Shown here: positions 16,806 through 25,949 of the stretch, piece after piece
How positions within the stretch are numbered: position 1 is the stretch's first letter
Layout: each line of letters opens with the position of its first letter
Assembly (NCBI RefSeq): GCF_904426505.1
Contig: NZ_CAJGBN010000008.1
Location: 34,469-98,468 of the forward strand
Reading direction: 5' to 3'
DNA length: 64,000 nt
From: Rubrivivax sp. A210
Lineage (GTDB): Bacteria > Pseudomonadota > Gammaproteobacteria > Burkholderiales > Burkholderiaceae_C
The notes under the pieces: model-generated
Databases searched by the model: none
What the model was told of the DNA's origin: nothing
The model's input: the letters and a program-made list of their open reading frames with translations, nothing else
Translations under genes and position numbers: made by a program

Positions 16806-19800
16806 ATGCACCAAGAAGCAATCCAGCCCGGCCTGCTGATCCTGCACGGCAACCGCCTCGAGCACCTGGCCGAGGCGGTTTTTGCATGGCTGGCCCGCCA
16901 CCCGCTGGCGCCGCTGGAGGCCGAGAGCTTTCTGGTCCAGAGCAATGGCATGGCCGAGTGGCTGAAGATGTCGCTGGCCACGGCCCACGGCATCTGCGCC
17001 GCCACCCGCGTCGAACTGCCGGCGCGCTTCATCTGGCGCTGCTACCGCGCGGTGCTGGGCCGCAACGCGGTGCCGCCGCAGTCGGCGCTGGACAAGACGC
17101 CGCTCACCTGGCGTCTGATGCAACTGCTGCCCGTCCTGGTGGGCCAGCCGGGCTTCGAGCCCGTTGCCTCGTTCCTCGGCGATGGAGACCCCGCGCGCCG
17201 CCTGCAGCTGGCCCGCCGCCTGGCCGATCTCTATGACCAGTACCAGGTCTACCGCGCCGACTGGCTGCAGGACTGGGCCGCCGGGCTGGACCGGCTGCGC
17301 GGCCCGACCTCCCTCGACGGCGAAGGCGCGCCCACTGTGCCGCCTGACCAGCGCTGGCAGCCCGCGCTGTGGCGCGCCGTGCTGGCCAGCCTGGCGCCAG
17401 ACGACGGCGCCGCCGCTCGGGCGCTGCTGCACCAGCGCTTTCTGCAGGCGCTGCAGGCCGATGAAAGGCCTGCCGGCCTGCCGCGCCGCGTGGTGGTCTT
17501 CGGCAGCACCCATGTGCCGCAGCAGACGCTGGAGGCCGTGGCCGCGCTGGCCCGCCACTGCCAGGTGCTGATGGCCGTGCCCAACCCCTGCCGCTACCAC
17601 TGGGCCGACATCATCGACGGCCGCGAGCTCTTGCGCGCCACCCGGCCCCGCCACGCGCTGCGCGGCGAGCGTGATCTGTTCAATGTGCCGCTGCAGGAGA
17701 TGCACGCCCACGGCCATCCGCTGCTGGCCGCCTGGGGCCGCCAGGGGCGCGACTTCGTGCGCCAGCTCGACGCCTTCGACGATGCACAGCAGGCACGCCA
17801 GCGCTTCGACATTCCGCGCATCGATCTCTTCGATGAGGTGGCGGGCCTGGGCGAGGGCGGCACCCTGCTGCAGCAGGTGCAGGCGCGCATCCGCGATCTC
17901 GTGCCGCTGGCCGAACATCCGCCAGCGACGCCGGCCGCCGACGACCGCTCCATCGTCTTCCACCTCGCCCACGGCGCCCAGCGCGAGGTCGAAATCCTGC
18001 ACGACCAGCTGCTGCAGCTGTTGGCCCACCCACCCGGCGGCCGCCCGCTGGCGCCCCGCGACATCGTCGTGATGGTGCCCGACATCGACCTCTTCGCGCC
18101 CGCCATACGCTCGGTCTTCGGCCAGCATGCGCGCGGCGCGGCGCGCCACATCCCCTGGGGCATTGCCGACCAGAAGGAGCGCGGCCACGCGCCGCTGTTG
18201 GTGGCGCTGGAATGGCTGTTGCGCGCGCCGCAGCAGCGCTTCGGCCACGGCGAGCTGCGCGACCTGCTCGACGTGCCGGCGCTGGCGCGGCGCTTCGGCC
18301 TGGCCGCCCGAGACCTGCCCACGCTGGTGGCCTGGATCAGTGATGCCGGCATCCGCTGGGGCCTGCACGCCGAGCAGCGCGGCAGCCTGGGCCTCGCGGC
18401 CTGCGGCGAGGCCAATACCTGGGCCTTCGGCCTGCGCCGCCTGCTGCTGGGCTATGCCACGGGCGCGCTGGCGGCGATGGCGACCCTGGACGAAGACGGC
18501 GAGCTCGCCGCCATCGAGCCCAGCGCCGAGGTCGGCGGCCTGGACGCCGGCCTGGTGGGCGTGCTGCACGAGCTGCTGGGCGTGGTCGAGGCCTGGTGGC
18601 GCGACGCATCGCAAGCGCGCAGCCCCGCGGCCTGGGGCGAGCGCCTGCGCGCGCTGCTGGCGGCCGTGTTCGCGGCCGGCGACGATGCCGAGCGCGCGCT
18701 GTTGTCTGCGCTGGACCAGGCCCTGTCCGACTGGCTGCAGGCCTGCGAGCGCGCCGGCTTTGCCGACGCGGTGGACATCGCGGTGGTGCGCGAGGCCTGG
18801 CTGGACGGCGTCGACGAGCCCGGCGTGGCGCGGCGCTTCCGCGCCGGCGGCGTCACCTTCTGCACCCTGCTGCCGCTGCGAGCGATTCCCTTCGAGGTCG
18901 TCTGCCTGCTGGGCATGAACGAGGGCGACTACCCGCGCCGTGGCGCGCGCAGCGATTTCGACCTGCTGGCCCTGCCCGGCCAGGCGCGGCCCGGCGACCG
19001 CTCGCGCCGCGACGACGACCGCCAGCTCATGCTCGATGCCCTGCTCTCGGCGCGCCGCGTGCTCTATGTCAGCTGGGCCGGCCGCAGCCAGCGCGACAAC
19101 CAGGCCCAGCCGCCTTCGGTGCTGGTGGATCAGCTGCGTGACTACCTGGTGGCCGGCTGGGGCAAGGACGTGGTGAGGCAGCGCAGCACCGAGCACCCGC
19201 TGCAGCCCTTCAGCCGGCGCTATTTCGAGCCCGGCGGCCTGTTCACCTATGCCGGCGAGTGGCGCGGCGCGCACGTCGAGGGCGGGGCGCCTGTCGTACC
19301 CGCAGCGAGCGCGCGTGTCGACACCGCCTTGCGCCTCAACCTCGCCATGCTGGCCGGCTTTCTGCGCAATCCGGTCCAGGCCTGGTTCCGCCACCGCCTG
19401 CAGGTGGCTTTCGACGAGATCGACGCACCCACCGCCGACGACGAGGATTTCGACAGCCGCGGCCTGCAGCGTTGGCAGCTGCTGGACGAGGTGCTGCGTG
19501 AATCGCGAGCGCCCCTGGCCGTGACCGGCGTCGATGCCACGGCCATCGTCGCCGCCCAGGTGGCGCGGCTGCGGCGTGCCGGCCGCCTGCCGCTGGCCGG
19601 GCCGGGCCGGCTGATCGAGGTGGCGCTGATGCAGACCCTCGAGCCCATGCTGGCGTGCTGGCAGGCCGAGCGCGCGGCGTGGCCCGAGCCCGGCGACAAG
19701 CGCCCGCTGCGCCTGGCCGACCCGCAGGACGCCGGCCTGGTGCTGGACGACTGGCTGCTCGAGCTGCGCCAGGACGGCGCCGGCCACGCGGTGTGGCTGG

Positions 19801-20300
19801 CGCTGCAGGCCGGCGGCATTGCCGACAAGAAGCGGCTGCCGCGCGCCGACAAGCTGTTCGCGCCCTGGCTGCGCGGCCTGGCCGCAGCGGCCTGCGGCGG
19901 GCCGGTGGGCGGCATCGTCATCGGCAGCGACGCCGTGGCGCGCCTGGCGCCGCTGCAGCCTGACGAGGCCCGCGACACCCTGCTGGCCCTGATGCGCGCC
20001 TGCCGCGACGGCTTGCTGGGCTCTGCGCCGTGGCCCACCGCGGCGCGCACCGGCCTGGCCTGGCTGACCAAGGATCCGGCCAAGGCCGCCGAAGCCTACG
20101 ACGGTGCCGCCTTCAGCGCCATGCCCGGCGAGGGCCGCGAGCCCTGCCTGGCGCGGCTTTACCCCGACTTCGCGACGCTGGCCGCCCAACCCGGCTTCGA
20201 AGAGGCGACGCGGCGGCTTTACGAGCCCTGCATAGCCTGGCTGGCCGCCGCGGCAGGCGTCGAGCCGCTGCAGGCCAATGACGAGCCCGACCATGGCTGA
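16806..20300 (+). CDS. recC: RecBCD subunit gamma, RecC
   Basis: 1164 aa, the usual RecC length. RecC is the Chi-recognition and scaffold subunit of the RecBCD helicase-nuclease that processes double-strand breaks and degrades foreign linear DNA. Visible blocks: HGNRLEHLAEAV at the N-terminus, QSNGMAEWLKMSLA, VVFGSTHVPQQTLEAVAALA, HLAHGAQREVEILHDQLL, IPWGIADQK, RAIPFEVVCLLGMNEGDYPR and RPAR-like DRSRRDDDRQLMLDALLSAR. First gene of the recC-recB-recD operon; the recB start overlaps its end. Confidence 0.95.
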   Translation: MHQEAIQPGLLILHGNRLEHLAEAVFAWLARHPLAPLEAESFLVQSNGMAEWLKMSLATAHGICAATRVELPARFIWRCYRAVLGRNAVPPQSALDKTPLTWRLMQLLPVLVGQPGFEPVASFLGDGDPARRLQLARRLADLYDQYQVYRADWLQDWAAGLDRLRGPTSLDGEGAPTVPPDQRWQPALWRAVLASLAPDDGAAARALLHQRFLQALQADERPAGLPRRVVVFGSTHVPQQTLEAVAALARHCQVLMAVPNPCRYHWADIIDGRELLRATRPRHALRGERDLFNVPLQEMHAHGHPLLAAWGRQGRDFVRQLDAFDDAQQARQRFDIPRIDLFDEVAGLGEGGTLLQQVQARIRDLVPLAEHPPATPAADDRSIVFHLAHGAQREVEILHDQLLQLLAHPPGGRPLAPRDIVVMVPDIDLFAPAIRSVFGQHARGAARHIPWGIADQKERGHAPLLVALEWLLRAPQQRFGHGELRDLLDVPALARRFGLAARDLPTLVAWISDAGIRWGLHAEQRGSLGLAACGEANTWAFGLRRLLLGYATGALAAMATLDEDGELAAIEPSAEVGGLDAGLVGVLHELLGVVEAWWRDASQARSPAAWGERLRALLAAVFAAGDDAERALLSALDQALSDWLQACERAGFADAVDIAVVREAWLDGVDEPGVARRFRAGGVTFCTLLPLRAIPFEVVCLLGMNEGDYPRRGARSDFDLLALPGQARPGDRSRRDDDRQLMLDALLSARRVLYVSWAGRSQRDNQAQPPSVLVDQLRDYLVAGWGKDVVRQRSTEHPLQPFSRRYFEPGGLFTYAGEWRGAHVEGGAPVVPAASARVDTALRLNLAMLAGFLRNPVQAWFRHRLQVAFDEIDAPTADDEDFDSRGLQRWQLLDEVLRESRAPLAVTGVDATAIVAAQVARLRRAGRLPLAGPGRLIEVALMQTLEPMLACWQAERAAWPEPGDKRPLRLADPQDAGLVLDDWLLELRQDGAGHAVWLALQAGGIADKKRLPRADKLFAPWLRGLAAAACGGPVGGIVIGSDAVARLAPLQPDEARDTLLALMRACRDGLLGSAPWPTAARTGLAWLTKDPAKAAEAYDGAAFSAMPGEGREPCLARLYPDFATLAAQPGFEEATRRLYEPCIAWLAAAAGVEPLQANDEPDHG

Positions 20301-23300
20301 CCGGCTGGACCCGCTGAACCTGCCCCTGCGCGGCAGTCGCCTCATCGAGGCCAGCGCCGGCACCGGCAAGACCTGGACCATCGCCGCCCTTTACCTGCGC
20401 CTGGTGCTGGGCCATGGTGGCGTTGCCGGGCCGGCGCGGGCGCTGCTGCCGGGCGAGATCCTGGTGATGACCTTCACGCGCGCCGCCACGCGCGAGCTGG
20501 CCGACCGCATCCGCCAGCGCCTGGTCGAGGCCGCGGCCTGCTTCCGCGGGGAGGCCGCTGCCGGCGACGACTTCATGGCCCGGCTGCTGGCGGATGTGCC
20601 CGCAGGCGACGCACGCAGCCACGCCGCCCACCGCCTGGCCATGGCCGCCGAGGCCATGGACGAGGCTGCGGTCCACACCATCGACGCCTGGTGCCAGCGC
20701 ATGCTGCGCGAACACGCCTTCGACAGCGGCTGTCTCTTCGACGAAGAGCTGCAGGCCGACCCCGCCGCGCTGCGGGCCGAGGCGGTACACGACTACTGGC
20801 GCCAGCAGGTCTACCCGCTGGACGGCGAGGCGCTGGCGCGCGTGCTCGATGTGTGGTCCGGCGTCGAGAAACTGGCCGAAGATGCCGGCGCCCTGGTCGA
20901 GCTGCCGCTGCCGCCGCGGGCCGGGCAGGGCAGCCTGGCCGAGTGCATTGCTCGCATCGACAGCGATCGTTTGGCCACGCTGGCCACGCTCAGGCAAGGC
21001 TGGGTCGAGCGCACGACCGAGATGCGTGCCTGGCTGGAGGCGCAATGGGCGCGCAAGGACTGCCCCATCGACAAGCACAAGCTGGGCGTGTCCCGCGGCG
21101 GGCGCTGGCTGCAGGCCCTGCACGACTGGGCCGCCGACCCGGAGATCGATCTGCCCGACGTCAAGGCCGGCGCCCAGCGCCTCACGGCCCTGGGCGTGGC
21201 CGAGGCCTTCAAGCCGGGCCAGTCGGCCGCCATTCCCGCCTGCTTCGAGGCCTTCGGCGCGCTGATGGCGGCGCTAGACGCCTTGCCGACCCCCGGCCCG
21301 GCGCTGCGCCTGCACGCCGCGGCGCGCGTGGCGGCGCGCATGGCGCAGCTCAAGGCGAGTGCCGGCACCTTCGGCTTTGCCGACATGCTGCAGCGGCTGG
21401 ACGAGGCGCTGGACGAGGCCCGCCACGGCGAGCGCGCACGGCGTCTGCGCCAGCGCATCGTCGATCAGTACCCGGCCGCGCTGGTGGACGAGTTCCAGGA
21501 CACCTCGCCGCGCCAGCTGAGCATCTTCGACCGCCTCTACCGCATCGCCGACGATGACCCGGCCCGCCTGCTGCTGCTCATCGGCGACCCCAAGCAGGCC
21601 ATCTACGGCTTCCGCGGTGCCGACATCCAGAGCTATCTGCAGGCGCGCACCGCCACGCGCGGGCGCCACCATGTGCTGGGCACCAACCACCGCTCGACCA
21701 CCGCCCTGGTGGCGGCTGTCAACCACGTCTTCGGCACGGCCGAGGCGCGCGGCGGTGCCGGGGCCTTCCAGCTGCGTGCGGCGGACCAGGAAGGCGAGGA
21801 TGACGGCGCCGCGCTGCCCTTTGTGGCTGTCGCTGCCCGCGGGCGTGCCGAGCGCTTTGTCTGCGGCGGCAGCGAGTGGCCGGCTCTGACCCTGTTTGTC
21901 GACGACCAGGGCCTCAACAAGGCCGACAGCCGGGCGCTTTACGCCGCGCTGTGCGCCGAGCGCATCGTGACCCTCCTCAACGACGCCGGCGCCGCCTTTG
22001 TGGGCGACGGCGCACAGCCGCGCCCGCTGCGGCCGGCCGACATCGCGGTGCTGGTGCGTACCGGCGGCGAGGCCGCCGCCGTGCGCCAGGCGCTGCAGCG
22101 GCGCGGCGTGGCCTCGGTCTATCTGTCGGACAAGGACAGCGTCTACGCCAGCGCCGAGGCGGCCGACCTGCTGCGCCTGCTGCAGGCCGTGGCCGCGCCG
22201 CGCGAGGTGGCGCTGGCCCGCGCCGCCCTGGCCAGCGCGACCATGGGCCTGAGCCTGGATGAGTTGCGGGCCCTGGCCGACGACGACGAGGCCTTCGACG
22301 CCCGCTGCGACACGCTGCGCCAGCTGCAGACGGTGTGGCAGGGCCAGGGCGTGCTGGCCATGCTGCGGCGCGCGCTCCATGCCTTCGGCCTGCCAGCGCG
22401 CTGCCTGGGCGCGCCCGACGGCGAGCGGCGCCTCACCAACCTGCTGCACCTGGCCGAGCTGCTGCAGGCGGCCAGCGCCACGGCCGAGGGCGAGCAGGCG
22501 TTGATGCGCTGGCTGGGGCAGCAGATCGCCGATGCCTCGGCCGGCCGCGGCGGCGGCGACGAGCAGGTGCTGCGCCTGGAAAGCGATGCCGACCTGGTGC
22601 AGGTGGTCACCGTCCACAAGTCCAAGGGCCTGGAGTACCCGCTGGTCTTTTTACCCTTCGCGGCCCACTTCCGTGGCCGCCGCAGCGGCGACGTGCTGCT
22701 GCTGGCCGATGGTGCCGGCGGCCGCCGCCTGGTGCTGGAGCCCGACGCCGAAGACCTGGCCGCGGCCGAGGCCGAACGGCTGCGCGAAGACCTGCGCCTG
22801 CTCTACGTGGCGCTCACGCGCGCCCGCCACGGCCTCTGGGTCGGCGCGGCGGCGCTGTGCGTGGGCAGGGCAGCCGAGTACATCTGGCACCGCAGCGCCC
22901 TCGGCTGCCTGCTCACCGGCCCGGTGGCGCGCCCGCGCGAGTCGCTGGTCGCTGACCTGCGGGCCCTGGCCGCCGGTTGCGCCGGCATCGAGGTGCAGGC
23001 CCTGGATCCGGGCGCTGCGGCCGTGCCGCCACTGACTCGGCTGCGCCCCCGCGCCGCGCCGCTGGCGCTGCTGGCGGCGCCGGCCTACAGCGCCGCCTTC
23101 GACCGCGACTGGGCCATCGCCAGCTATTCGGCCCTGGTGCGCGAGCTGGGTGCAGCGCCCGTGGCCGTCACCGCCGCCGGCGCCGTGCAGGTCCACACCG
23201 TGCTCGACGACGAACCGGCCGAGGCGGCGCCGTCGCCGACCGCGGCCGCCGCGCCCTGGCACCGCTTTCCACGCGGCGCCCTGGCCGGCAACTTCCTGCA

Positions 23301-23982
23301 CGACCAGCTCGAATGGCTGGCCGGCGAGGGCTTTGCGCTGGCTGATTCGGCGGCCCTGCAGCAGGCTCTGCTGCGGCGCTGCGAGCGCCAGGGCTGGGGT
23401 CACCGGGGCGACGATGTGCGGCGCTGGCTGAGCGAGATCTGCAGCCGCCCGCTGCCACCGCTGGGCGCGGCGCTTTCCGAACTGCCGGCCCTGGTGCCCG
23501 AGCTGGAGTTCTGGTTTTCCAGCGACGGCCTTGGCGCCGCGGCGCTGGACGACCTCTGCCGCCGCCACCTGCTGCCCGGCCGCCCGCGCCCGGCCCTGCC
23601 TGAGCGTGAGCTGCACGGCCTCTTCATGGGCTTTGCCGACCTCGTCTTCGAGCACGGCGGGCGCTGGTGGGTGCTGGACTACAAGTCCAATGCACTGGGC
23701 GCGGGCGATGCCGACTACACAGCCGCGGCCCTGGAGGCGTCGATGCTGGAGCACCGCTACGACGTGCAGGCCGCGCTCTACCTGCTGGCCCTGCACCGGC
23801 TGCTCAAGGCACGCCTGGGCGCGGCCTATGTGCCGGCACAGCACCTGGGCGGCGCGGTTTATCTCTACCTGCGCGGCATCCACGGCCCGGCCGGCGGCTG
23901 CTGCCACCTGGCGCCGCCGCCGGCGCTGGTCGAGGCGCTGGATGCACTCTTGCCCGCGCCGGGCGCGGAGGCCGCGCCATGA
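20293..23982 (+). CDS. recB: RecBCD subunit beta, RecB helicase-nuclease
   Basis: 1229 aa. RecB is the 3'-5' SF1 helicase and the sole nuclease of RecBCD. Walker A is ASAGTGKT at residues 20-27; further helicase motifs are visible as LVDEFQDTSPRQ, IGDPKQAIYGFRGAD and VHKSKGLEYPLVFLP. The C-terminal nuclease domain has WWVLDYKSNALG, the catalytic DxK core. ATG at 20293 overlaps the recC stop by 8 nt; an ATG five codons upstream (20278) is also possible, and neither has a clear ribosome binding site, so translational coupling is likely. The stop overlaps the recD start (ATGA). Confidence 0.95.
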   Translation: MADRLDPLNLPLRGSRLIEASAGTGKTWTIAALYLRLVLGHGGVAGPARALLPGEILVMTFTRAATRELADRIRQRLVEAAACFRGEAAAGDDFMARLLADVPAGDARSHAAHRLAMAAEAMDEAAVHTIDAWCQRMLREHAFDSGCLFDEELQADPAALRAEAVHDYWRQQVYPLDGEALARVLDVWSGVEKLAEDAGALVELPLPPRAGQGSLAECIARIDSDRLATLATLRQGWVERTTEMRAWLEAQWARKDCPIDKHKLGVSRGGRWLQALHDWAADPEIDLPDVKAGAQRLTALGVAEAFKPGQSAAIPACFEAFGALMAALDALPTPGPALRLHAAARVAARMAQLKASAGTFGFADMLQRLDEALDEARHGERARRLRQRIVDQYPAALVDEFQDTSPRQLSIFDRLYRIADDDPARLLLLIGDPKQAIYGFRGADIQSYLQARTATRGRHHVLGTNHRSTTALVAAVNHVFGTAEARGGAGAFQLRAADQEGEDDGAALPFVAVAARGRAERFVCGGSEWPALTLFVDDQGLNKADSRALYAALCAERIVTLLNDAGAAFVGDGAQPRPLRPADIAVLVRTGGEAAAVRQALQRRGVASVYLSDKDSVYASAEAADLLRLLQAVAAPREVALARAALASATMGLSLDELRALADDDEAFDARCDTLRQLQTVWQGQGVLAMLRRALHAFGLPARCLGAPDGERRLTNLLHLAELLQAASATAEGEQALMRWLGQQIADASAGRGGGDEQVLRLESDADLVQVVTVHKSKGLEYPLVFLPFAAHFRGRRSGDVLLLADGAGGRRLVLEPDAEDLAAAEAERLREDLRLLYVALTRARHGLWVGAAALCVGRAAEYIWHRSALGCLLTGPVARPRESLVADLRALAAGCAGIEVQALDPGAAAVPPLTRLRPRAAPLALLAAPAYSAAFDRDWAIASYSALVRELGAAPVAVTAAGAVQVHTVLDDEPAEAAPSPTAAAAPWHRFPRGALAGNFLHDQLEWLAGEGFALADSAALQQALLRRCERQGWGHRGDDVRRWLSEICSRPLPPLGAALSELPALVPELEFWFSSDGLGAAALDDLCRRHLLPGRPRPALPERELHGLFMGFADLVFEHGGRWWVLDYKSNALGAGDADYTAAALEASMLEHRYDVQAALYLLALHRLLKARLGAAYVPAQHLGGAVYLYLRGIHGPAGGCCHLAPPPALVEALDALLPAPGAEAAP

Positions 23983-25946
23983 CGCCGGCCCAGCAATTGC
24001 AGAACCTGCGCGCCTGGCGCGAGGCCGGCTGGCTGCGCAGCCTGGACCTGGCCTTCGCCGCCTTCCTCCACGAGCTGGACCCGCAAGCCCCCGCCAGCCT
24101 GCTGCTGGCCTCGGCGCTGCTGGCCAGCCTGGAAGGCCGCGGCCACGGCGGCCTGCCGCTGAATGGCCTGGCCGAGCAGGCCGCGGCGCTGCTGGAAGGA
24201 CCGCCCGAGGCCCAGGCCGCCTGGCGCGAGGCGCTGGCCGGCTTTCCCACCGACGAGGCCGCGTGCCGCCAGGCCTGGCAGGGGCGGCCGGTGCTGCAGT
24301 TCGATCCGATGGACGAGGGTGGCCGCACGCCGCTGGTGCTGTCGCGCGGCCTGCTCTACCTGCGCCGTGGCTGGCGCCATGAGTCGCGCGTGGCGGCCCG
24401 CATCGTCGCGCGTGCCGAGGCCGCGCCGGGCCAGGTCGATGCGGGTGCGGCGCGGGCCCTGATGCGCCAGCTCTTCAAGCCGTCGGCCGCCGCCATCGAC
24501 TGGCAGCAGGTGGCCTGCGCCGTGGCCCTGCGCGGGCGCCTGACCGTCATCACCGGCGGCCCCGGCACCGGCAAGACCTACACCGCGGCGCGGCTGCTGG
24601 TTCTTTTGCAGGCGCTGCACGCGGGGCCGCAGCCCCTGCGCGTGGCCCTGGCCGCGCCCACCGGCAAGGCGGCGGCAAGGCTGCGCCAGTCCATCGATGC
24701 GGCGCTGCAGGGCCTGCGCCAGGCGCTGGGCACGGCGTTGCCGCTGGACGACTGGGCGGATGGCCTGGGCCCGGCGCGCACCCTGCACGCGCTGCTGGGC
24801 GCCCGGCCCGGCACGCGGCGCTTCCGCCACGACGCCACCGCACCGCTGGACCTGGACCTGCTGGTCGTCGACGAGGCCTCGATGGTGCATCTGGAGATGA
24901 TGGCGGCGCTGCTGGACGCGTTGCCGCCCACGGCCCGCCTGGTGCTGCTGGGCGACAAGGACCAGCTCGCCTCGGTCGAGGCCGGCGCGGTGATGGGCGA
25001 TTTGTGCCAGGGCGCTGGCGGCCCGGGCCAAGCCGGCGCCTACCGGCCGCACACGGCGCAGTGGGTGCAGGCGCTCACGGGCCAGACGCTGCCGGACGAC
25101 AGCCTGGGCGATGGCCCGGCCCTGGCCCAGCAAACCGTGGTGCTGCGCGAGAGCCGCCGCTTTGCCGGCCCCATAGGCGCGCTGGCGCAGGCGCTCAACG
25201 GCGGCGACGCGGCGGCGGCGCTGGTGCTGCTGCGGGCCGCGCCCGCGGGCGCACTGGCCCTGGTGCAGCCGCGCACGGCCGACGCCGTGGCGGCGCTGGC
25301 CGTGGCCGGCCGGCCCGGCGCGCCCGGTGGCTACCGCGCTTACCTGGAACTGCTGGCGCAACGCCCGGCCGCCGCAGCCGATTTCGACGACTGGGCCCGC
25401 CACCTGCTGCGCGCCTACGACGGATGCCGTGTGCTGTGTGCGCTGCGCGACGGGCCCTGGGGCGTGGCCGGCCTCAACCCCGCCATCGAGCGCGCGCTGC
25501 AGGGCGAAGGCCTGCTGCAGCGGCGCGGCGAGTGGTACGAGGGCCGGCCGGTGATGGTGACGCGCAACGAGGCCGCCCTGGGCGTCTTCAACGGCGATGT
25601 CGGCCTCGTGCTCAAGCCGCCGGGCGGCGGCACGCTGCGCTGCTGGTTCCTGGACGGCGAGGCGCTGCGCTCGGTGTCGGTGGGCCGGCTGGCCGAGGTC
25701 GAGACAGCCTTCGCGATGACGGTCCACAAGAGCCAGGGCTCGGAGTTCGGCCATGTGCTGCTGGTGCTGCCTGGCGAAGACCGCGCCGTGCTCACGCGTG
25801 AGCTGGTCTACACCGGCATCACGCGCGCCCGCCTGGCCTGCACCGTGGTCTGCGCCGATCCGGCCGTGCTGGCGCTGGCGGCGGCGCGGCGCACGCGGCG
25901 CATCAGCGGCCTGCGCCAGCGCCTGGAGGGGCCGCAAGGCGAGTAA
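23979..25946 (+). CDS. recD: RecBCD subunit alpha, RecD helicase
   Basis: 655 aa, 5'-3' SF1B helicase of RecBCD. Walker A is GGPGTGKT at 193-200. Other motifs: APTGKAAARL, VVDEASMV (Walker B), LLGDKDQLASVEAG, and the late TVHKSQGSEF and YTGITRAR. ATG at 23979 overlaps the recB stop in an ATGA. It ends 3 bp before the convergent stop of the YhaN-like gene, with no room for a separate terminator. Confidence 0.95.
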   Translation: MTPAQQLQNLRAWREAGWLRSLDLAFAAFLHELDPQAPASLLLASALLASLEGRGHGGLPLNGLAEQAAALLEGPPEAQAAWREALAGFPTDEAACRQAWQGRPVLQFDPMDEGGRTPLVLSRGLLYLRRGWRHESRVAARIVARAEAAPGQVDAGAARALMRQLFKPSAAAIDWQQVACAVALRGRLTVITGGPGTGKTYTAARLLVLLQALHAGPQPLRVALAAPTGKAAARLRQSIDAALQGLRQALGTALPLDDWADGLGPARTLHALLGARPGTRRFRHDATAPLDLDLLVVDEASMVHLEMMAALLDALPPTARLVLLGDKDQLASVEAGAVMGDLCQGAGGPGQAGAYRPHTAQWVQALTGQTLPDDSLGDGPALAQQTVVLRESRRFAGPIGALAQALNGGDAAAALVLLRAAPAGALALVQPRTADAVAALAVAGRPGAPGGYRAYLELLAQRPAAAADFDDWARHLLRAYDGCRVLCALRDGPWGVAGLNPAIERALQGEGLLQRRGEWYEGRPVMVTRNEAALGVFNGDVGLVLKPPGGGTLRCWFLDGEALRSVSVGRLAEVETAFAMTVHKSQGSEFGHVLLVLPGEDRAVLTRELVYTGITRARLACTVVCADPAVLALAAARRTRRISGLRQRLEGPQGE

Positions 25947-25949
25947 GGG

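Noticed and set aside
16677..20381. 1234-aa minus-strand frame opposite recC
   Set aside because: Antisense shadow of recC; rich in GQ/RH repeats with no family features.
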